Source of the DNA: Ipomoea triloba
Taxonomy: Eukaryota > Streptophyta > Magnoliopsida > Solanales > Convolvulaceae
Assembly (NCBI RefSeq): GCF_003576645.1
Contig: NC_044917.1
Span: forward strand, 9,612,638 to 9,676,637
DNA: 64,000 nt
Direction: 5' to 3'
Part shown: positions 10,088 through 21,937 of the stretch, in pieces
Layout of the letters: each line of letters starts with the position of its first letter
How positions within the stretch are numbered: the stretch's first letter is position 1
Program-made: the position numbers and the translations under genes
The notes under the pieces: generated by a model
Seen by the model: the letters and a program-made list of their open reading frames with translations, nothing else
What the model was told of the DNA's origin: nothing
The model's database searches: none

Positions 10088-12415
10088 ATCACCATTTGTT
10101 ATTTGCTCTAGGGATGACTCACAAGCATGTGGTGGTATCTTATAATTTATGTCACCATGAATCTCTGAACGTCCATGTAGTGCTTCTTTTGTTAGTGGAG
10201 GATTAGTTTTATTTAGATACTCTCTAGTGTCAGCCATATAACAGTGCATTGGAGTTACATTAGGTTACTCTTTCTGATTCATTTTATACTAGTGTGAGCC
10301 ATTGGCCACATGATGTGCAAAACCAAGTGTTACTATCTGTAGTACTGAGCTCTATATGCAATATTCACATTTCAAAATAAGATTTTACCTTCAAGTGTAA
10401 TTTGTGTAAATATGGTGACAACGTTGCCCCTTGGGCGTCCACTTCCAAAGGAGTAGACAAGTAGTGACAAGTTAAACTTTTTGAGTTACTATACAGTGGA
10501 GTTCCAAATTTGAATGCTCTATACTGCCTGATGATACCCATTTTTCCTCGGATAGAAGTGACAAGGAGATTTTGCCTGATTTCATCTATTAAGATTGCGA
10601 GCATTCTTAGTTTTGATGGGCAGTTCAGCCATTTTTGTGCACTTCTTTTGCATGCGTCTTGGTTTTGTGTTCTCTCAGATTTTCTATTTTTGGGTATAAA
10701 TTTATGCATTTGCTAAATAGCCTCAGTTATTTAACCTCTGTTCCTGTTGTTTCTCCTTTCTGTTATGGGTTTATGTCATCTTAGTGGGTATGTGTCACTG
10801 ATTTTTTGGGTTCTCTGCATTTTTAGGTAGTTCATTTTTGGTGTACTTCATGTTTTATCCCATGGCAGCTGCAGTTTGTGCCGCTCAGGCTCATGTATTC
10901 AGTTGGTGTTCTGTTTGGTGTCATTGTTACTTAAATATGGTAAAGTGGATGTTCTGTGTGAAATCATCAACTACTGTGCAGGAGAGTTACAGGATTTTTC
11001 TCCTTCTCATCAAAATAAATTCTGAATTAAAAGAAGATTCGGTATATGGTCTTTTAATGATTCTTCTACTCTCTGCCTTTAGATCCCTTTGTACAAGTTC
11101 TTATTCCTGATTTTGCATGATGGTGATAATGAATACAGAATGATTGTATGAACTTCAATTATCAAGGGAAATTTCAACTGTGAAGATTTTGAATTATAGT
11201 TGCTGAGTAGTGATGCCTTTTAAGGAACGCCAACTTTGCTTCAATTTAGTTGGAACTCTGGGATATTTGCCAGATAGTTTCTTTTACAAAAAGTTCTAAA
11301 TGCATACAGTTTTGAAACATTAAATAACATTGTAAACTTGATATTGACCGACTTGTTTGGGACATTCCCAGAATGGAAATCTGGCCTATAAAATGTGATG
11401 GGAGTGAGTGTTTATCTGTTCTAGTTTGGACTTCTAAACACGTTGAACACCAAAGTTGTGTACAATGAGTGTTTTTTTTAATGACTTGTTGGTAGGGTGA
11501 TGCATTTTGGGGCAGAGTTATTTTTGCAGAACCAAGAAGAAGCAAGATGAGCCAGGAGTGGGAAAGTTGTTGTAGAAGATTTGGAAAGCTGTTCCTACTT
11601 GGAAAGCTTCTTAGTTGGAAGAGATTCTTTTTAAAAAAATTATTGAATTGCTTTATCTGTTATTTCATTGTTTAGTAAGTTGGAAGATTTTAACAGGTTA
11701 TAGCTTATTCGCCTGGTTTTAGTCATTCTATGAGTTGTGTTTTACCCCATAGAAAAGGGAACCAGTTTCAATGGAAGGCAAGTAGATTTTCATCCCAGCA
11801 GAGGGACTAGGGAGTTTCGGGGCCTCAAGAAAACTCGGTTTGGTTCTTCGTCCATTGGTTTTTTTTTTTTTGTTTTTTTTTTGCCTGTGACTATAGTCCA
11901 TAACATAGGGTTGTCCTGCATTATCTAAATTGCATGGCTTGCTGTGTTTGTTAATCATCTGCAAATGTGTTTGTCATGATAGCAACTAAGGCTGCAGGAT
12001 TCATCTTCTCAGTGCATGGATAGTAGCTTAGTTTATAATCATGGATCAGCTGGCTGTGAGGCCATTAAAGAGATGCATACATACTTGAATTTCTTTACAC
12101 TTTTCTGTTTCCTCTCAATGGTAATTGGTAGCTGAATTCTCCTGTGATGAAGAAGTATCAGGCAAGACATTTTGAGAATCCCAAAATATATAAAAGGATA
12201 TTGCCCTTTCATTTATTTTTTATTTTTGGGGCAACGAGAAAAACCCGCAGTCAGGATTCGAGAGTGTCATTAGATAAATCCTGTCTTGTGATTCGAGAGT
12301 GTGCATTAGATAAATCCTGTCTTGTGACTGTAACCAGCAAAAAGGACCAAAATGAACATATATATTTAATGGAGTATCCACAGATAGTATGTGTGATTGA
12401 TAAATATTTATTTTA
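10088..12415. other. 3' flank of PPR gene; no further gene seen
   Basis: About 2.3 kb of moderately AT-rich DNA probably includes the 3' UTR of the PPR gene. I could not place a polyadenylation site with confidence. The only structure noted is a two-copy repeat of about 40 bp (ATTCGAGAGTGT ... AAATCCTGTCTTGTG) at 12252-12330. Short frames show no recognisable domain. Confidence 0.5.
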
Positions 12416-12698
12416 GGCTGTGTTTGGAAACCCTGGAAATCATTTTCCGGGTTTTTGGTGTTTGAGAAGGAGAAGAAAAATGGGGTCAAAGGAAAATAAC
12501 TTGTTGGTCAATGGAACACATTTGAAGGAAAATGACTTCCCCTTTTTTTGGGGAAGTCATTTTCCGGAACTGTTATACTCTTCCGCCCAAGTGCTTCTGC
12601 TCTTCATCTCCATCTTCTTATCATACTTCTTTCTTTTTCTTCTTCTTTTTCAGTTGTAATTTATTTTTCAAACAAAAAATATGCATTGGACTACCGTC

Positions 12699-12873
12699 GA
12701 CGGACTGATTTCTGAAACCAGTTCAGCCGGACTGGTTTCCGAAACCAGTCGCGGAAACCAGTCCGGCGCGGAAACCAGTCGCCCACGACTGGTGAAACCA
12801 GTCTGGCCGACTGGTTTCACGAAGCCGGCGACTGGTTTCACGGAAATCAGTCGCGATTTCCGTGAAACCAGTG
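12699..12873. repeat. Degenerate GAAACCAGTC / GACTGGTTTC repeat cluster
   Basis: About ten copies of GAAACCAGTC or its inverse GACTGGTTTC occur within 175 bp, separated by 4-15 bp of GC-rich sequence. They lie just before a run of T. Because the motif appears in both orientations, the stretch can fold into many small hairpins. It is local to the interior of the gene-capturing element and is much richer in GC than its neighbourhood. Confidence 0.7.
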
Positions 12874-12973
12874 GAGGCTTTTTTTTTTTTTTTTTTTGTT
12901 GAAATTCCTATCTACCTCCGCCTGGGCTATTTCCTTCTCGATTTCGCCTCTCTGCTGCAGAAGACCTAGGCGT

Positions 12974-13326
12974 ATGGCGCACTCCATAGCTCGGGCCACT
13001 CTTGGCCTCACTCATCCCAATCAAATCGAACGCCCCAAGATATCATTTGCTGCAAAAGAGGTTGATTTGGTTGAATGGAAAGGAGACATCCTTGCAGTGG
13101 GTGTAACAGAGAAGGACATGGTTAGAGACGAAAGTTCCAAGTTCCAAAATTTGATCTTGCAAAAGTTGGATTCAAAATTGGGTGGTTTGCTGTCCGAAGC
13201 CTCGTCCGAGGAAGATTTTTCTGGAAAATCTGGGCAATCCACTGTTCTTAGACTTCTGGTCTTGGTTCTAAAAGGATTGGGTTAGTTGGGCTTGGATCAG
13301 CAGTTTCTTCGACCACTGCTTATCGG
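12974..13326 (+). pseudogene. Captured N-terminal fragment of leucine aminopeptidase (M17)
   Basis: The ATG at 12974 opens a frame with KISFAAKEVDLVEWKGDILA, then VGVTEKDM and SSEEDFSGKSGQSTVLRL. This matches the N-terminal domain of plant chloroplast/cytosolic leucine aminopeptidase. Near 13255 the frame shifts by one base: the expected Pro codon after VLRL has lost a C, and the correct sequence LGSKRIGLVGLGS continues in the next frame. Homology then stops near 13326. The zinc-binding catalytic domain is absent, so this is a non-functional fragment carried inside the element at 12416-13711. Confidence 0.85.
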
Positions 13327-13354
13327 ACTCTTGATTATTTTACGTTTTTAGATT

Positions 13355-13534
13355 TATTAACGAGGTAAACCCCACTCCTCACTATGTGAGTATGTGGGTA
13401 AAGCCCTCGCCCTGTGACCCTAGCCGGCAAAGAGCCACAAGGAGGTAAATCAGCCTAGGTTACCCATAGCTGACCGGCACAAACTCAAGGGCTTGAGGTT
13501 CGAACCCACGACCTCTCGGCTGCAGGTGTAACTC
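13355..13534 (-). mobile_element. tRNA-derived SINE with 17-bp target duplication
   Basis: The 180-bp insertion is flanked by TTTTACGTTTTTAGATT at 13338-13354 and 13535-13551, a perfect 17-bp duplication. Read on the minus strand it begins GAGTTACACCTGCAG and carries GGGTTCGAACC, a consensus Pol III B box. The A box that should precede it is missing, so the copy is 5'-truncated. It was inserted into the captured leucine aminopeptidase element and is therefore younger than it. Confidence 0.85.
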
Positions 13535-13711
13535 TTTTACGTTTTTAGATTGCATAGATGGATAATGAACCATTTTCCTACCTATTTTCTGGAAAACGAA
13601 CCAAACACACAAAGATAGATTTCTACTCTGCAGCCAAAACAAGAAAGGAAAATATTTTCTGGAAAATGACTCATTTTTCAGAAAATATTTTCCTGCTTTC
13701 CAAACACACCC

Positions 13712-15184
13712 TTAATATATTGAATAAACTAGAAAGATTATTTTTAATGTACGGAATATTTATTTTTAGGTAGCATACTTAATCTTTCAAAAAAAAAAAA
13801 GGTAGCATACTTAAAAATAACATTAAATATACTAAAAATGAACATTCATTATATTAAAATGTGAACTTTTACTATACTAATAATGAATATTATGTTAGTG
13901 GTTCATCTGGTAAGGTGGATTATGATTCATGGTATAATGAATTAATGATTGCCCAATTTGTACCAATAATCATTTACACATTTTAATTTTTAAACACTTT
14001 ATATAAAATGAGTTAAAACTTTATCTATACATGTCCTTCATATGGTAAGTATTGAGTAGTATAATTTGATTTTAGAATATGAATAAACTCAAATCAATTT
14101 TTGTATAAAAATGCTAACAAGTTAATTCTTTATTTTCTTCAAATGTACTAACAAATGTCAAGAATTTTAACTCCTTTTTTTACTAACTTCACAAAATTCT
14201 AAGTCTTTGTCCTACCAAATCACAAACGATTTAATTTATTTGCATCCTTGCGCATAACAGACATTCTACACTGGAGTATGTATTTATTCTTGATGACGGT
14301 TTTGTTTGTTGTAGGTCATCAGTTCAGTCTATTGTAGCCTAGTCTTTGCAATCTACAACTGAGACAAAATACATGATTATGACTGAGGTAGCTAAAGTGG
14401 CTTGTGATTTTCAGGTTTGATTAAAGAATTAAATTTTGAGCAAAGTGAAGTTCAGTTACATTGTGATAACCAAGTGACATCTTTTTAGCTAATAAAAATC
14501 AAGTATATCATACCAGAACCAAGTATTTTGATGTAAGGTTTCATAAGGTTAGAGAGTTGGTTGCTTCTTATGAGATTTTATTGCAGAAAATTCATACCAA
14601 TGAGAATACAACAAACATGTTGACAAAAATAGTAACCACTGACAAGTTCGAGCATAATTACCCCGACCCATTGGTATATGTGAGATATGTCTTTTCTTCT
14701 AAGGGACATATTCGCAAAGGTGAAAATTTGTTGAATATGTATCATATAATGAATACGAGTGGAGTGGATTGAGTCGGACTCATAGTACATTGGTATATTT
14801 GTACTTGTTCATGTTTACAGTTGCATATAAATATTATACTTGTAAGTTGTAACCTTCCTCACTTACGTGGATGTAGACACATTGCCGAACCATGTAAATC
14901 GTGCATGCATTCTTTACTTTCTGCCATGGTTATTGTTAATCTCAACAAGTTGTATGACAAACAAATGAGAAGAGGGGGAGTAATTTGCAGTGGAATATAG
15001 ATGGTTAATGACTTGAAAACAACTAACCACACAAGCATGTACTTTATCTAGCTATTGCAGTTCAATGCAAGCTTATTGAAAGCTATCTAGAACTTGTATA
15101 TAAATGCAGGTAAACTCCTAGGATGGTGTTAATGGAAGATGCAAGATTTGAAGACTAGAGTGTTGTGTTCCATGTATAAGTGGG
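13712..15184. other. AT-rich spacer with a copia RNase H relic
   Basis: 13712-14317 is AT-rich with no gene seen. 14318-14772 is a decayed Ty1/copia RNase H end on the plus strand: TTETKYM, LHCDNQV and the typical FDVRFHKVRELVAS ... ILLQKIHT, with stops. The following 14773-15184 is probably the old LTR plus the 3' end of the neighbouring minus-strand gene. Confidence 0.6.
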
Positions 15185-18100
15185 CTACTTGGATGCGAAA
15201 ATCGCTTCTAAATCTTTGTATAATCCTCTTGGTTTTGTCTTGGCATCTGCTGATGAATCCACAGATGAGCTCCCACTCCTCTTTGAGTTCCAGAAGTCAC
15301 TCCATCTCGTCCCGGTCCTGCTCGTTGAGGGATCAGCCGGACTTCCTTCTCTGCTGAAGCTCGACTTTGCTAGCTCTCGTATTTGTCTTACCCACGACTT
15401 CTCACCCGAGTTTCTAGTATCTGTAGTACTCCTGCTTTTATCGAGAGAAGGCGTGGTGGTGGTTTCTGTGCTCTCGCCTTCCCCCCCGCCCCTCTTAAAC
15501 AACGAGCACTTGGTGTCGAGCTTTTTGATCAGTCTGTGAGGAAAGAAGAACAGAAGGAATCCTATGGATGCTGCTTTAAGGCCTACACAGAATGAGTTGT
15601 CAGCAGGGTCTAACCGCTTTACCTGCCTGTATAAAGCGTACCATTCGTTTGCCATTTCTGCTAGCAATGCAATTATGCATAGCGCGAGCATGAAGATCCC
15701 AATCCTCGTCTCGTCTCTGGCTGAGAATTGCCAATCCAAGAGGACGGTGCACATAGTGAAAATGCCAACTTCACTGGTGACCGATAGAATCTCAACTAAC
15801 TGCACTTTCTTCTTTATGAAGGGCTTCTTAAGCACCATGAAGAAGAGCTGGAAGGCCGCGATGGAAAGCATGAGGATCGTGGGCGTCCTAGACGACCAGT
15901 TCTTTAAATACGCCCCAGCCACGATCCCAAGAGCCACTCGCTTTGCAGCGTCGAGAAACGTGTAGTATATCCTCAGGATCCCGAAGACCTTCTGAATGAA
16001 AGGAGCCTCAGCGTCTTCTGTTTCGTCGTCTGATGCAATGATCCTGTCCCGACGCTTGCTGAGATTCCCTCCTGCAATCTGAGACAACATGTACTTTGGC
16101 GGACCCCTTAGATCCTCGAACAAAGGACCGAAAATGGTTAGATATGTCGAATCGCGCTCCTCTTTCCATGTCCACTGGCCTCTTTTGCCAGGACCTAAGG
16201 TTACTCTAACTAGTTCTTGATACCAGTGAAATTTCTGCCCTACTTGATGAACCTCCTTGTATTGAAGTAGCTTCCCGCAAGTTATGCCAACCGAGAGGAA
16301 CAAGAACAACCCGAGCAGCAGAAATGATACTATGCCCAGTAGCAGAATACCAACTATTATACCCGAACACATTCCACCTAGAATAGTATAATATCGATGC
16401 CACAATTAGTCTCAAGTTGTCCCCAAAATGGAAGAATATAAAGTACATGGCTATTCTCTATATCTACTTGGAGCCCTTTTTGGCATTTGTTTTGTCTATC
16501 AATTGTCATGAACAAAAGAGTTTAGTTAATCAACAAACGAGACGAAAATTGGAATACCTTTGATTAGAGCTACCGAGGATTTGCAAACACCGGGTAGTGC
16601 AAGAATTAGGAGAAAAATCTCGAGCCTTGGAAATATCAAAGCTCCATAGCTCCACTTCTTTTTTGTGTCCTTTCGGAATTTTAGAATGCAAAGGAGCAAA
16701 GCGTGAAGCAAGAGCAAGCTGCCAAAAATTAAAGCTAACCAAAACATCGTTCTATCGAACTCCCTCCATCTGAAAGAATAGAGAGTTATAGCTATTTCAG
16801 ATGACAAACATTAATAATCGAAGTGAAAATATATATATGTTTGGTTCCATGTGGCAAAGACTAAAAACTTACCCGTTTGAATTTTGTGGATCCCAGATGA
16901 AGTCAGCTTCGGGCAAAACATTGTGGCTCTGCTAGAGAGAATTGAAACGATTCCCGTCAAGAGGAAACAAAAGGGAAAGAAGCTTTTAGGTTTTTGTAAA
17001 CATAATGTTTTCTAACCTCAAATACTGATCCATATTCCATAGGGGTTAACGGTAACCCATAAACTGTTGGATCAACGCCCACGTGTTCTAGGTCTGGTTT
17101 AACACCATGGAAAAGTCCAGAATCATGTATTTTCGAACTATATGAATTGCCCGATGGAGTACTCGATCCCACCATGAACTGCTGCATTTGCTCGGTTTCC
17201 CACGGGAGGTTAAAGTAGGGAACACTCCACTGCAGGCCTCTCGCAAATTCATAGTATTCAACTGGCAAGACAACCGGTAACCACCTTGACATTGCAAAAA
17301 TCTGTATGTGGCTTGCCATTCTCTGTCTCGAAACACCAAATGATAACATATGAGTATTCTCGATAATAGACACCGGGGATCTAACAGAAAACGTATCGAC
17401 ATTGCATTCATTGAGATGGTGTTTATCTTAAAGACAATCAATCAGTCACGTTTTATCATCTACATATATATAAAATGCTACTACTAGCAGAACCTAGCTT
17501 TCAAACCATATCAGGACGAGACATAATTGCTTTATTTCTAATAGAAGTTACGAGAGATTGAGAGAATAGGTACTTACAAAAACACTTCTTGTGGGTTCAG
17601 ACGTCAAAAGTGAAGTTGGTCTCGAGAATGCACCAATAGACTGAAGGCTAGCAGTCGAAATGGTGAGAAGCCCCGCAACAAAAGCTGTCACTGCAAAAGC
17701 GGTGGTTGCAAAGATTGAAAGAACCCGGGATATCATGGGTACAGAATCTGTAAAAAGATATATTCACCGAGTTAGAGAATCATATCGGGGAAAAATGCTG
17801 CAACCAAAAAAAAAAGAAGTAAAAGTAATTGCATGGTTCATATGATCAAGAACTTTCTCAATGAAACTACCAAGATTGCAATCATTATATTACACCCTTT
17901 GAATAGATGCCAATCATAAATGTAAGTCATTTTCATCGAAATTTTGGATAATGTTCATCAACGAACACACTTGAAATGAATGAACATTGTCGGGATGAAC
18001 AGCATTCCCAATTTAGATGGATGCTACTCAGAACTATAATGAACATTTTTTCAGAGGCATATATAGCAACAAAAGCTGGGTGGCACAATATAAATTGTTA

Positions 18101-20717
18101 GATATAGACATTACAGTGCTTCAGTTGGAGAATATTTGATGGTAGGTTCCTATTTCCCGCAACATCCTCTGTAACATTCTCGGGCACGCTGATAGAAACT
18201 AAATCACCATCCGCTTGCAAAAAAAGACCATATGTGCTCCGACTTATTTCCTGAAAGCTGGGGAAAAACGAGCCACTATTTCACTAAACTATTAAATTTG
18301 TAACTAACCCAAAGTGGCAAATGAGCTGCTTCATGGGGACAATCCCTGGGGTAACCCGGGTTCAAAACATCCCGAGTGTGAAATACTCGAAATCGCTTAC
18401 CTCTTGACTTGTCCACCGCTTATAGATATCAAAGATGAATTAAATCCAAAGACGGGCTTGATAAAGTTTATCACAATAGGAATCTGCTTTTCACTAGTCC
18501 TCATCGTAGATGTTATGCTCAACCTTACAGTAGGTCGTTGAGAATCTGAAGGTCCCAAAAAAAATTTTGATAAGACAACAGAAATTAAATTCTTTGGAAA
18601 TAGTTATAGAGGATTTTCAGAATTTTTCACGCACCATATAGAAAAGTAACTGGGCCAACATAAGAAACCAGGGTTCCCTGTCTGCTTATTACTGAGTTTG
18701 AATCAAAGCTCACTGTGAGTATGGCCGTCTTGGATATATCTTTTAGCTAAAATGGTGGAAAAACGATAAGACAGCAATAGACCTTATAATATTCTAGTAA
18801 ATACAAAAGGCTAAATAAAGAACATTACCTCAAAACCAAATCTACGGTTTCCAAGGCTTTTCCCGTTAATAGGTGTAAGTGATCCTTCACTCGTGTTAAG
18901 AGAACCCAAAATTTGAGTAGATGAGTTAACTACTGGTTCGGTGAAGTATAAATACACCTTAAGCTTGTTTGCATTATTAGTTGCCAGTACCGTCCTAGTT
19001 TTTGCATTAATTTTGAGTAGCCTTTCTGGTATGTGAGTTCTCAAGTTCACCAAAACATTTCTTCTATCTGTACCAAACATCATATGTAAAACGCTTGAAT
19101 TGATAGACAATATAACGAAAAAAAAAAAAAACATTTGAAAAATTCTATGCAATTTAAAGAAAATTGACTAACCATAATGTACAACTAAAGACGAATTTTC
19201 TGTCCTCGTAAATTTGTTTCCAGCAGCGTCTGTACAGAAACTTTTATCTGTCACTATGGTCACCTTTCCAAATTGAGAACTTGTCGGCAAACTCACAACA
19301 ACAGAATATGTGAGGTTTGGCTGAATGACACGAAGTGTACTTGGCAAAACTTGGCCTGAACCATAGACAAAAAGCTACAGAAAAGAAGACTATGAATAGT
19401 AATATCACTTGCTTTAGCGATATACAGAACTTTTAGATACTAAATTGTGTATAACAAGACTTACATTGCACGAATTTACAGAGGAGCATCCAAAACCGCA
19501 AGGTTCGGTGAAGGATATATTTACAGTAATATTTGTAGCATTTGTAAAAGAGGTTGAGGCCATAAGGTATGCTGTAGGAGGAACCGTGTCTGCAAACACC
19601 AGAAAAGTAAAAAACAAAGAAGACATTAATAAAGGCATAGAGCGATCACGATCCATAGAATATTAAAAGGTTGAATATAGATCGAAAAACAGCTGCTCAA
19701 CTAACCAACTGTCCAGTTGTGGCTAGCACACCCAACGCCACGAGACCCGTTCGTGCAAGCTTCAAAGGTATGAAATCCATCCTGCAATGCTGCATAAGAA
19801 ACCATTCCGCCATGACAATCCGAAGGTACGTGGTCATCCAGCTGCAGTACTCAACACATAAATGAATCAGTGATGTCCACTAGACAAGGATACAAGAGTC
19901 ATCTACACACAAAAACACATACAAAAAAAATTAAATTTCACAGCATGCCTTACAAGGAAAACTTATTCAGACATAAAACATTTAATACAAAACCACTTTT
20001 GCTCTTGTGCTCATTACTGTTGTTGGGCAGAGGCCGGTAAAGGGCCAAGTCCAACAATTGGTGGCTAGTGGAGTATGGGGCAGAGGCCAGTGAAGGGCCA
20101 AGTTCAGTATCCTGCCTCTCGAAAATGTGACGGTATATAAGGAAATAAAATTGCGCATTCGTTGTGAGCTATAACTTTTGGAGTAGTACGGTAGTAGTAA
20201 GCGCTTGATCCTAACAACTATTCTTACAAAATCAACATTAATTTTACAATACAGTGCAATTCTTGTTGGGGAGAAGCCAGAATATATAGGAAAATGCTAC
20301 TGATTTTCAGTTCTATGTGCACACAAAATTAGCAAAGGTGGAAGTTTATCTAAGCAATGCAAAGTAGGGAAGTCCAATTATCACTGGAAACCTCAAATTC
20401 AAAGGCAATAAAAGAAAAATTAGAACAAAAAACACAATTCAATGAAATTTCACAGAGACAGATACATATATATCCTGCATGAAGATTCAGAAAATGACCT
20501 TGCAAGTTGTGGGACAATCTTTACAAACATCACTACTGTTGTCTCCAACCAGGACTTGAAAAACAAATTTGGTTGAATTTTGATTTGAAAATGGTGAAGG
20601 GGTCTTCAAGAACCTAATAGAGACCTCGGAAGCAGCATTAGGTTGAGCTCTCAGACTCAAAACAAGAAAAACCCAGCAATGCAGAACCAACCATGAACTC
20701 TTACTAAAAAATCCCAT
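15185..20717 (-). CDS. Plant-conserved multi-pass membrane protein with Ig-like ectodomain
   Basis: Thirteen exons join in frame to about 1085 residues: 20499-20717, 19706-19841, 19465-19589, 19173-19374, 18829-19067, 18635-18746, 18401-18545, 18115-18257, 17578-17747, 17017-17322, 16873-16928, 16558-16769 and 15185-16377. All borders are GT/AG. The chosen ATG (20717) begins a signal peptide (WLVLHCWVFLVLSL); the frame upstream has no ATG. Residues about 25-430 are Cys-rich and Asn-rich with bacterial-Ig-like repeats (DTVPPTAYL, AGNKFTRTENSS, DSQRPTVRLS). After a hydrophobic segment near 446-470, residues about 620-980 hold roughly eight membrane segments. Loops are strongly conserved (KLLQYKEVHQVGQKFHWYQE, GPLFEDLRGPPKYMLSQ). 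The tail is Ser-rich. I recognise a widespread plant family without an assigned function. The topology recalls TRP-like channels, but that is only an inference. A TRIM solo LTR lies in intron 1. Confidence 0.88.
20021..20216 (+). mobile_element. Solo TRIM LTR in intron 1 of the Ig-like membrane gene
   Basis: The 196-bp segment begins TGTTGGGCAGAGGCC and ends GATCCTAACA. It has the same length and sequence pattern as the left LTR of the element at 21239-21598. Flanking 5-mers are ACTGT (20016-20020) and ACTAT (20217-20221), a one-mismatch target duplication. The intron's splice sites are untouched. Confidence 0.75.
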
Positions 20718-20972
20718 TTCAGAAATGAAAAGAAAACAAAAAAAACTAACTAAAACCACTGCACCTAGCTAGCTAGGAGTTCACATTACATGTCTCAATT
20801 TTCAATCAGATTAGGTTGCATGGAAGGTGTGGGATATGATTTAGAGAAATGGGATTTTAGTGGCTGGTGAAGGCTGTGAGAGGATATAAGACATGAAACT
20901 GATAGTGCAACGCAGTGTGTGCTAATTAGTGAAGATAAGAGAGCAAAAAAAGTGAAGACAGGTTTGCAAAAA

Positions 20973-21003
<31 letters not shown>

Positions 21004-21238
21004 GAAGAGAGATGATAGGGACATTCATTGATGACAGGCCTATGAATGAGAGATGATTTTCTGTGCGTTTGAAAAGTTGTATTTATTTTGATGTGGTCCA
21101 TGTGGGAGTTGATAAATTGGAACATATTTGTCCAGGAGTAAGAAGGATGGCAGTGAGATGAGTACACTACACACTCTGACACATTTAACAATATTTTATT
21201 TCAAACCTAGTTAATTACCTATTACAAACTTTACTTAT
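20718..21238. promoter_or_regulatory. 5' flank of the Ig-like membrane gene, with (AAT)n microsatellite
   Basis: This is the upstream region of the minus-strand gene that starts at 20717. An (AAT)n run of about ten units lies at 20972-21002. I see no convincing TATA box. The reading frames here are low-complexity shadows of the repeat. Confidence 0.4.
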
Positions 21239-21598
21239 TGTTGGGCGGAGACAGGTGATGCGCCAAATTTAGTAATTGATAGCTAGGAGATTGTTAGACA
21301 GAGGTTGGTGAAGGGTCAAGTTTAGCACTCCACTAGCCTACTTGTTGAAAATGTTGCAGTATATAAAGAAATAAAGTTTTGTCTTCACTGTGAGCTATAG
21401 CTTTTGGCGTAGTAGTAAGTGTTTGATTCTAACAAGTGATATTAGAATCATTTCACGGGTCTCAACAAGTGCAGTTAAGATTGGTAGTTGCTAGGTGGAG
21501 AATTGTTGGGCGGAGGCCTATACCAAGTCCAGTTGTGCCTTCGTTGTGAGCTACTGAGCTATAGTTTTTTGCTTAGTGATAAGCACGTGATCATAACA
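21239..21598 (+). mobile_element. TRIM (miniature LTR retrotransposon)
   Basis: The left LTR 21239-21434 begins TGTTGGGCGGAG and ends GATTCTAACA. It is followed by AGTGATATTAGAATC, a decayed form of TGGTATCAGAGC, the initiator-Met tRNA primer-binding site. About 70 bp of spacer leads to a second, internally deleted LTR at 21504-21598, again TGTTGGGCGGAGGCC ... CATAACA. There is no coding capacity and the total is only 360 bp, which defines a TRIM. Target duplication is not clear. A solo LTR of the same family lies at 20021. Confidence 0.75.
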
Positions 21599-21937
21599 AT
21601 ATTCTTTCTCATTACCATCGTTAACCGCCCGTTTGGTTGGAGCGAATTGCAATTTCCTTAATTTTTCGTAGAATTGCATTTAACCAAATTATTTAAACGC
21701 GAGTACATGTTCACTAAGGAAGTTTATTTTTCAGAGAAAGTTTAATTAATCGATTGAATTAAAATAATTTGGTTAATTGGTTCATTCACAAATTGGTTTG
21801 GTTTGGCAATTAATTTTAAAATTTTAAGTAACAAACCTAGTTAATCTGGTAATCAAAATTAATTTCAAACATTAACAAGTACGGAGTATCAAATTTAATA
21901 AATATATTAATCATATTTTATAGTATTTAATTAAAAA

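Larger units (their letters stand above)
12416..13711. mobile_element. Gene-capturing PIF/Harbinger-like element (TTA target duplication)
   Basis: The left end GGCTGTGTTTGGAAA and the inverse of the right end GGGTGTGTTTGGAAA form terminal inverted repeats. Both are backed by GGAAAAT/CATTTTC-rich sub-terminal sequence. TTA lies immediately outside both ends (12413-12415 and 13712-13714). A TTA duplication plus a GG(G/C)TGTGTTTGG end fits PIF/Harbinger or Tourist-type elements. The 1296-bp interior contains a GAAACCAGTC array, a leucine aminopeptidase fragment and a nested SINE. It encodes no transposase, so it is non-autonomous. Confidence 0.75.

Noticed and set aside
10838..11110. Possible small gene downstream of the PPR gene
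   Set aside because: No domain, no conserved pattern and no splice logic; most likely UTR or spacer.
20718..20759. Longer N-terminus for the Ig-like membrane protein
   Set aside because: The extension starts with GTG; the ATG at 20717 directly precedes a good signal peptide.
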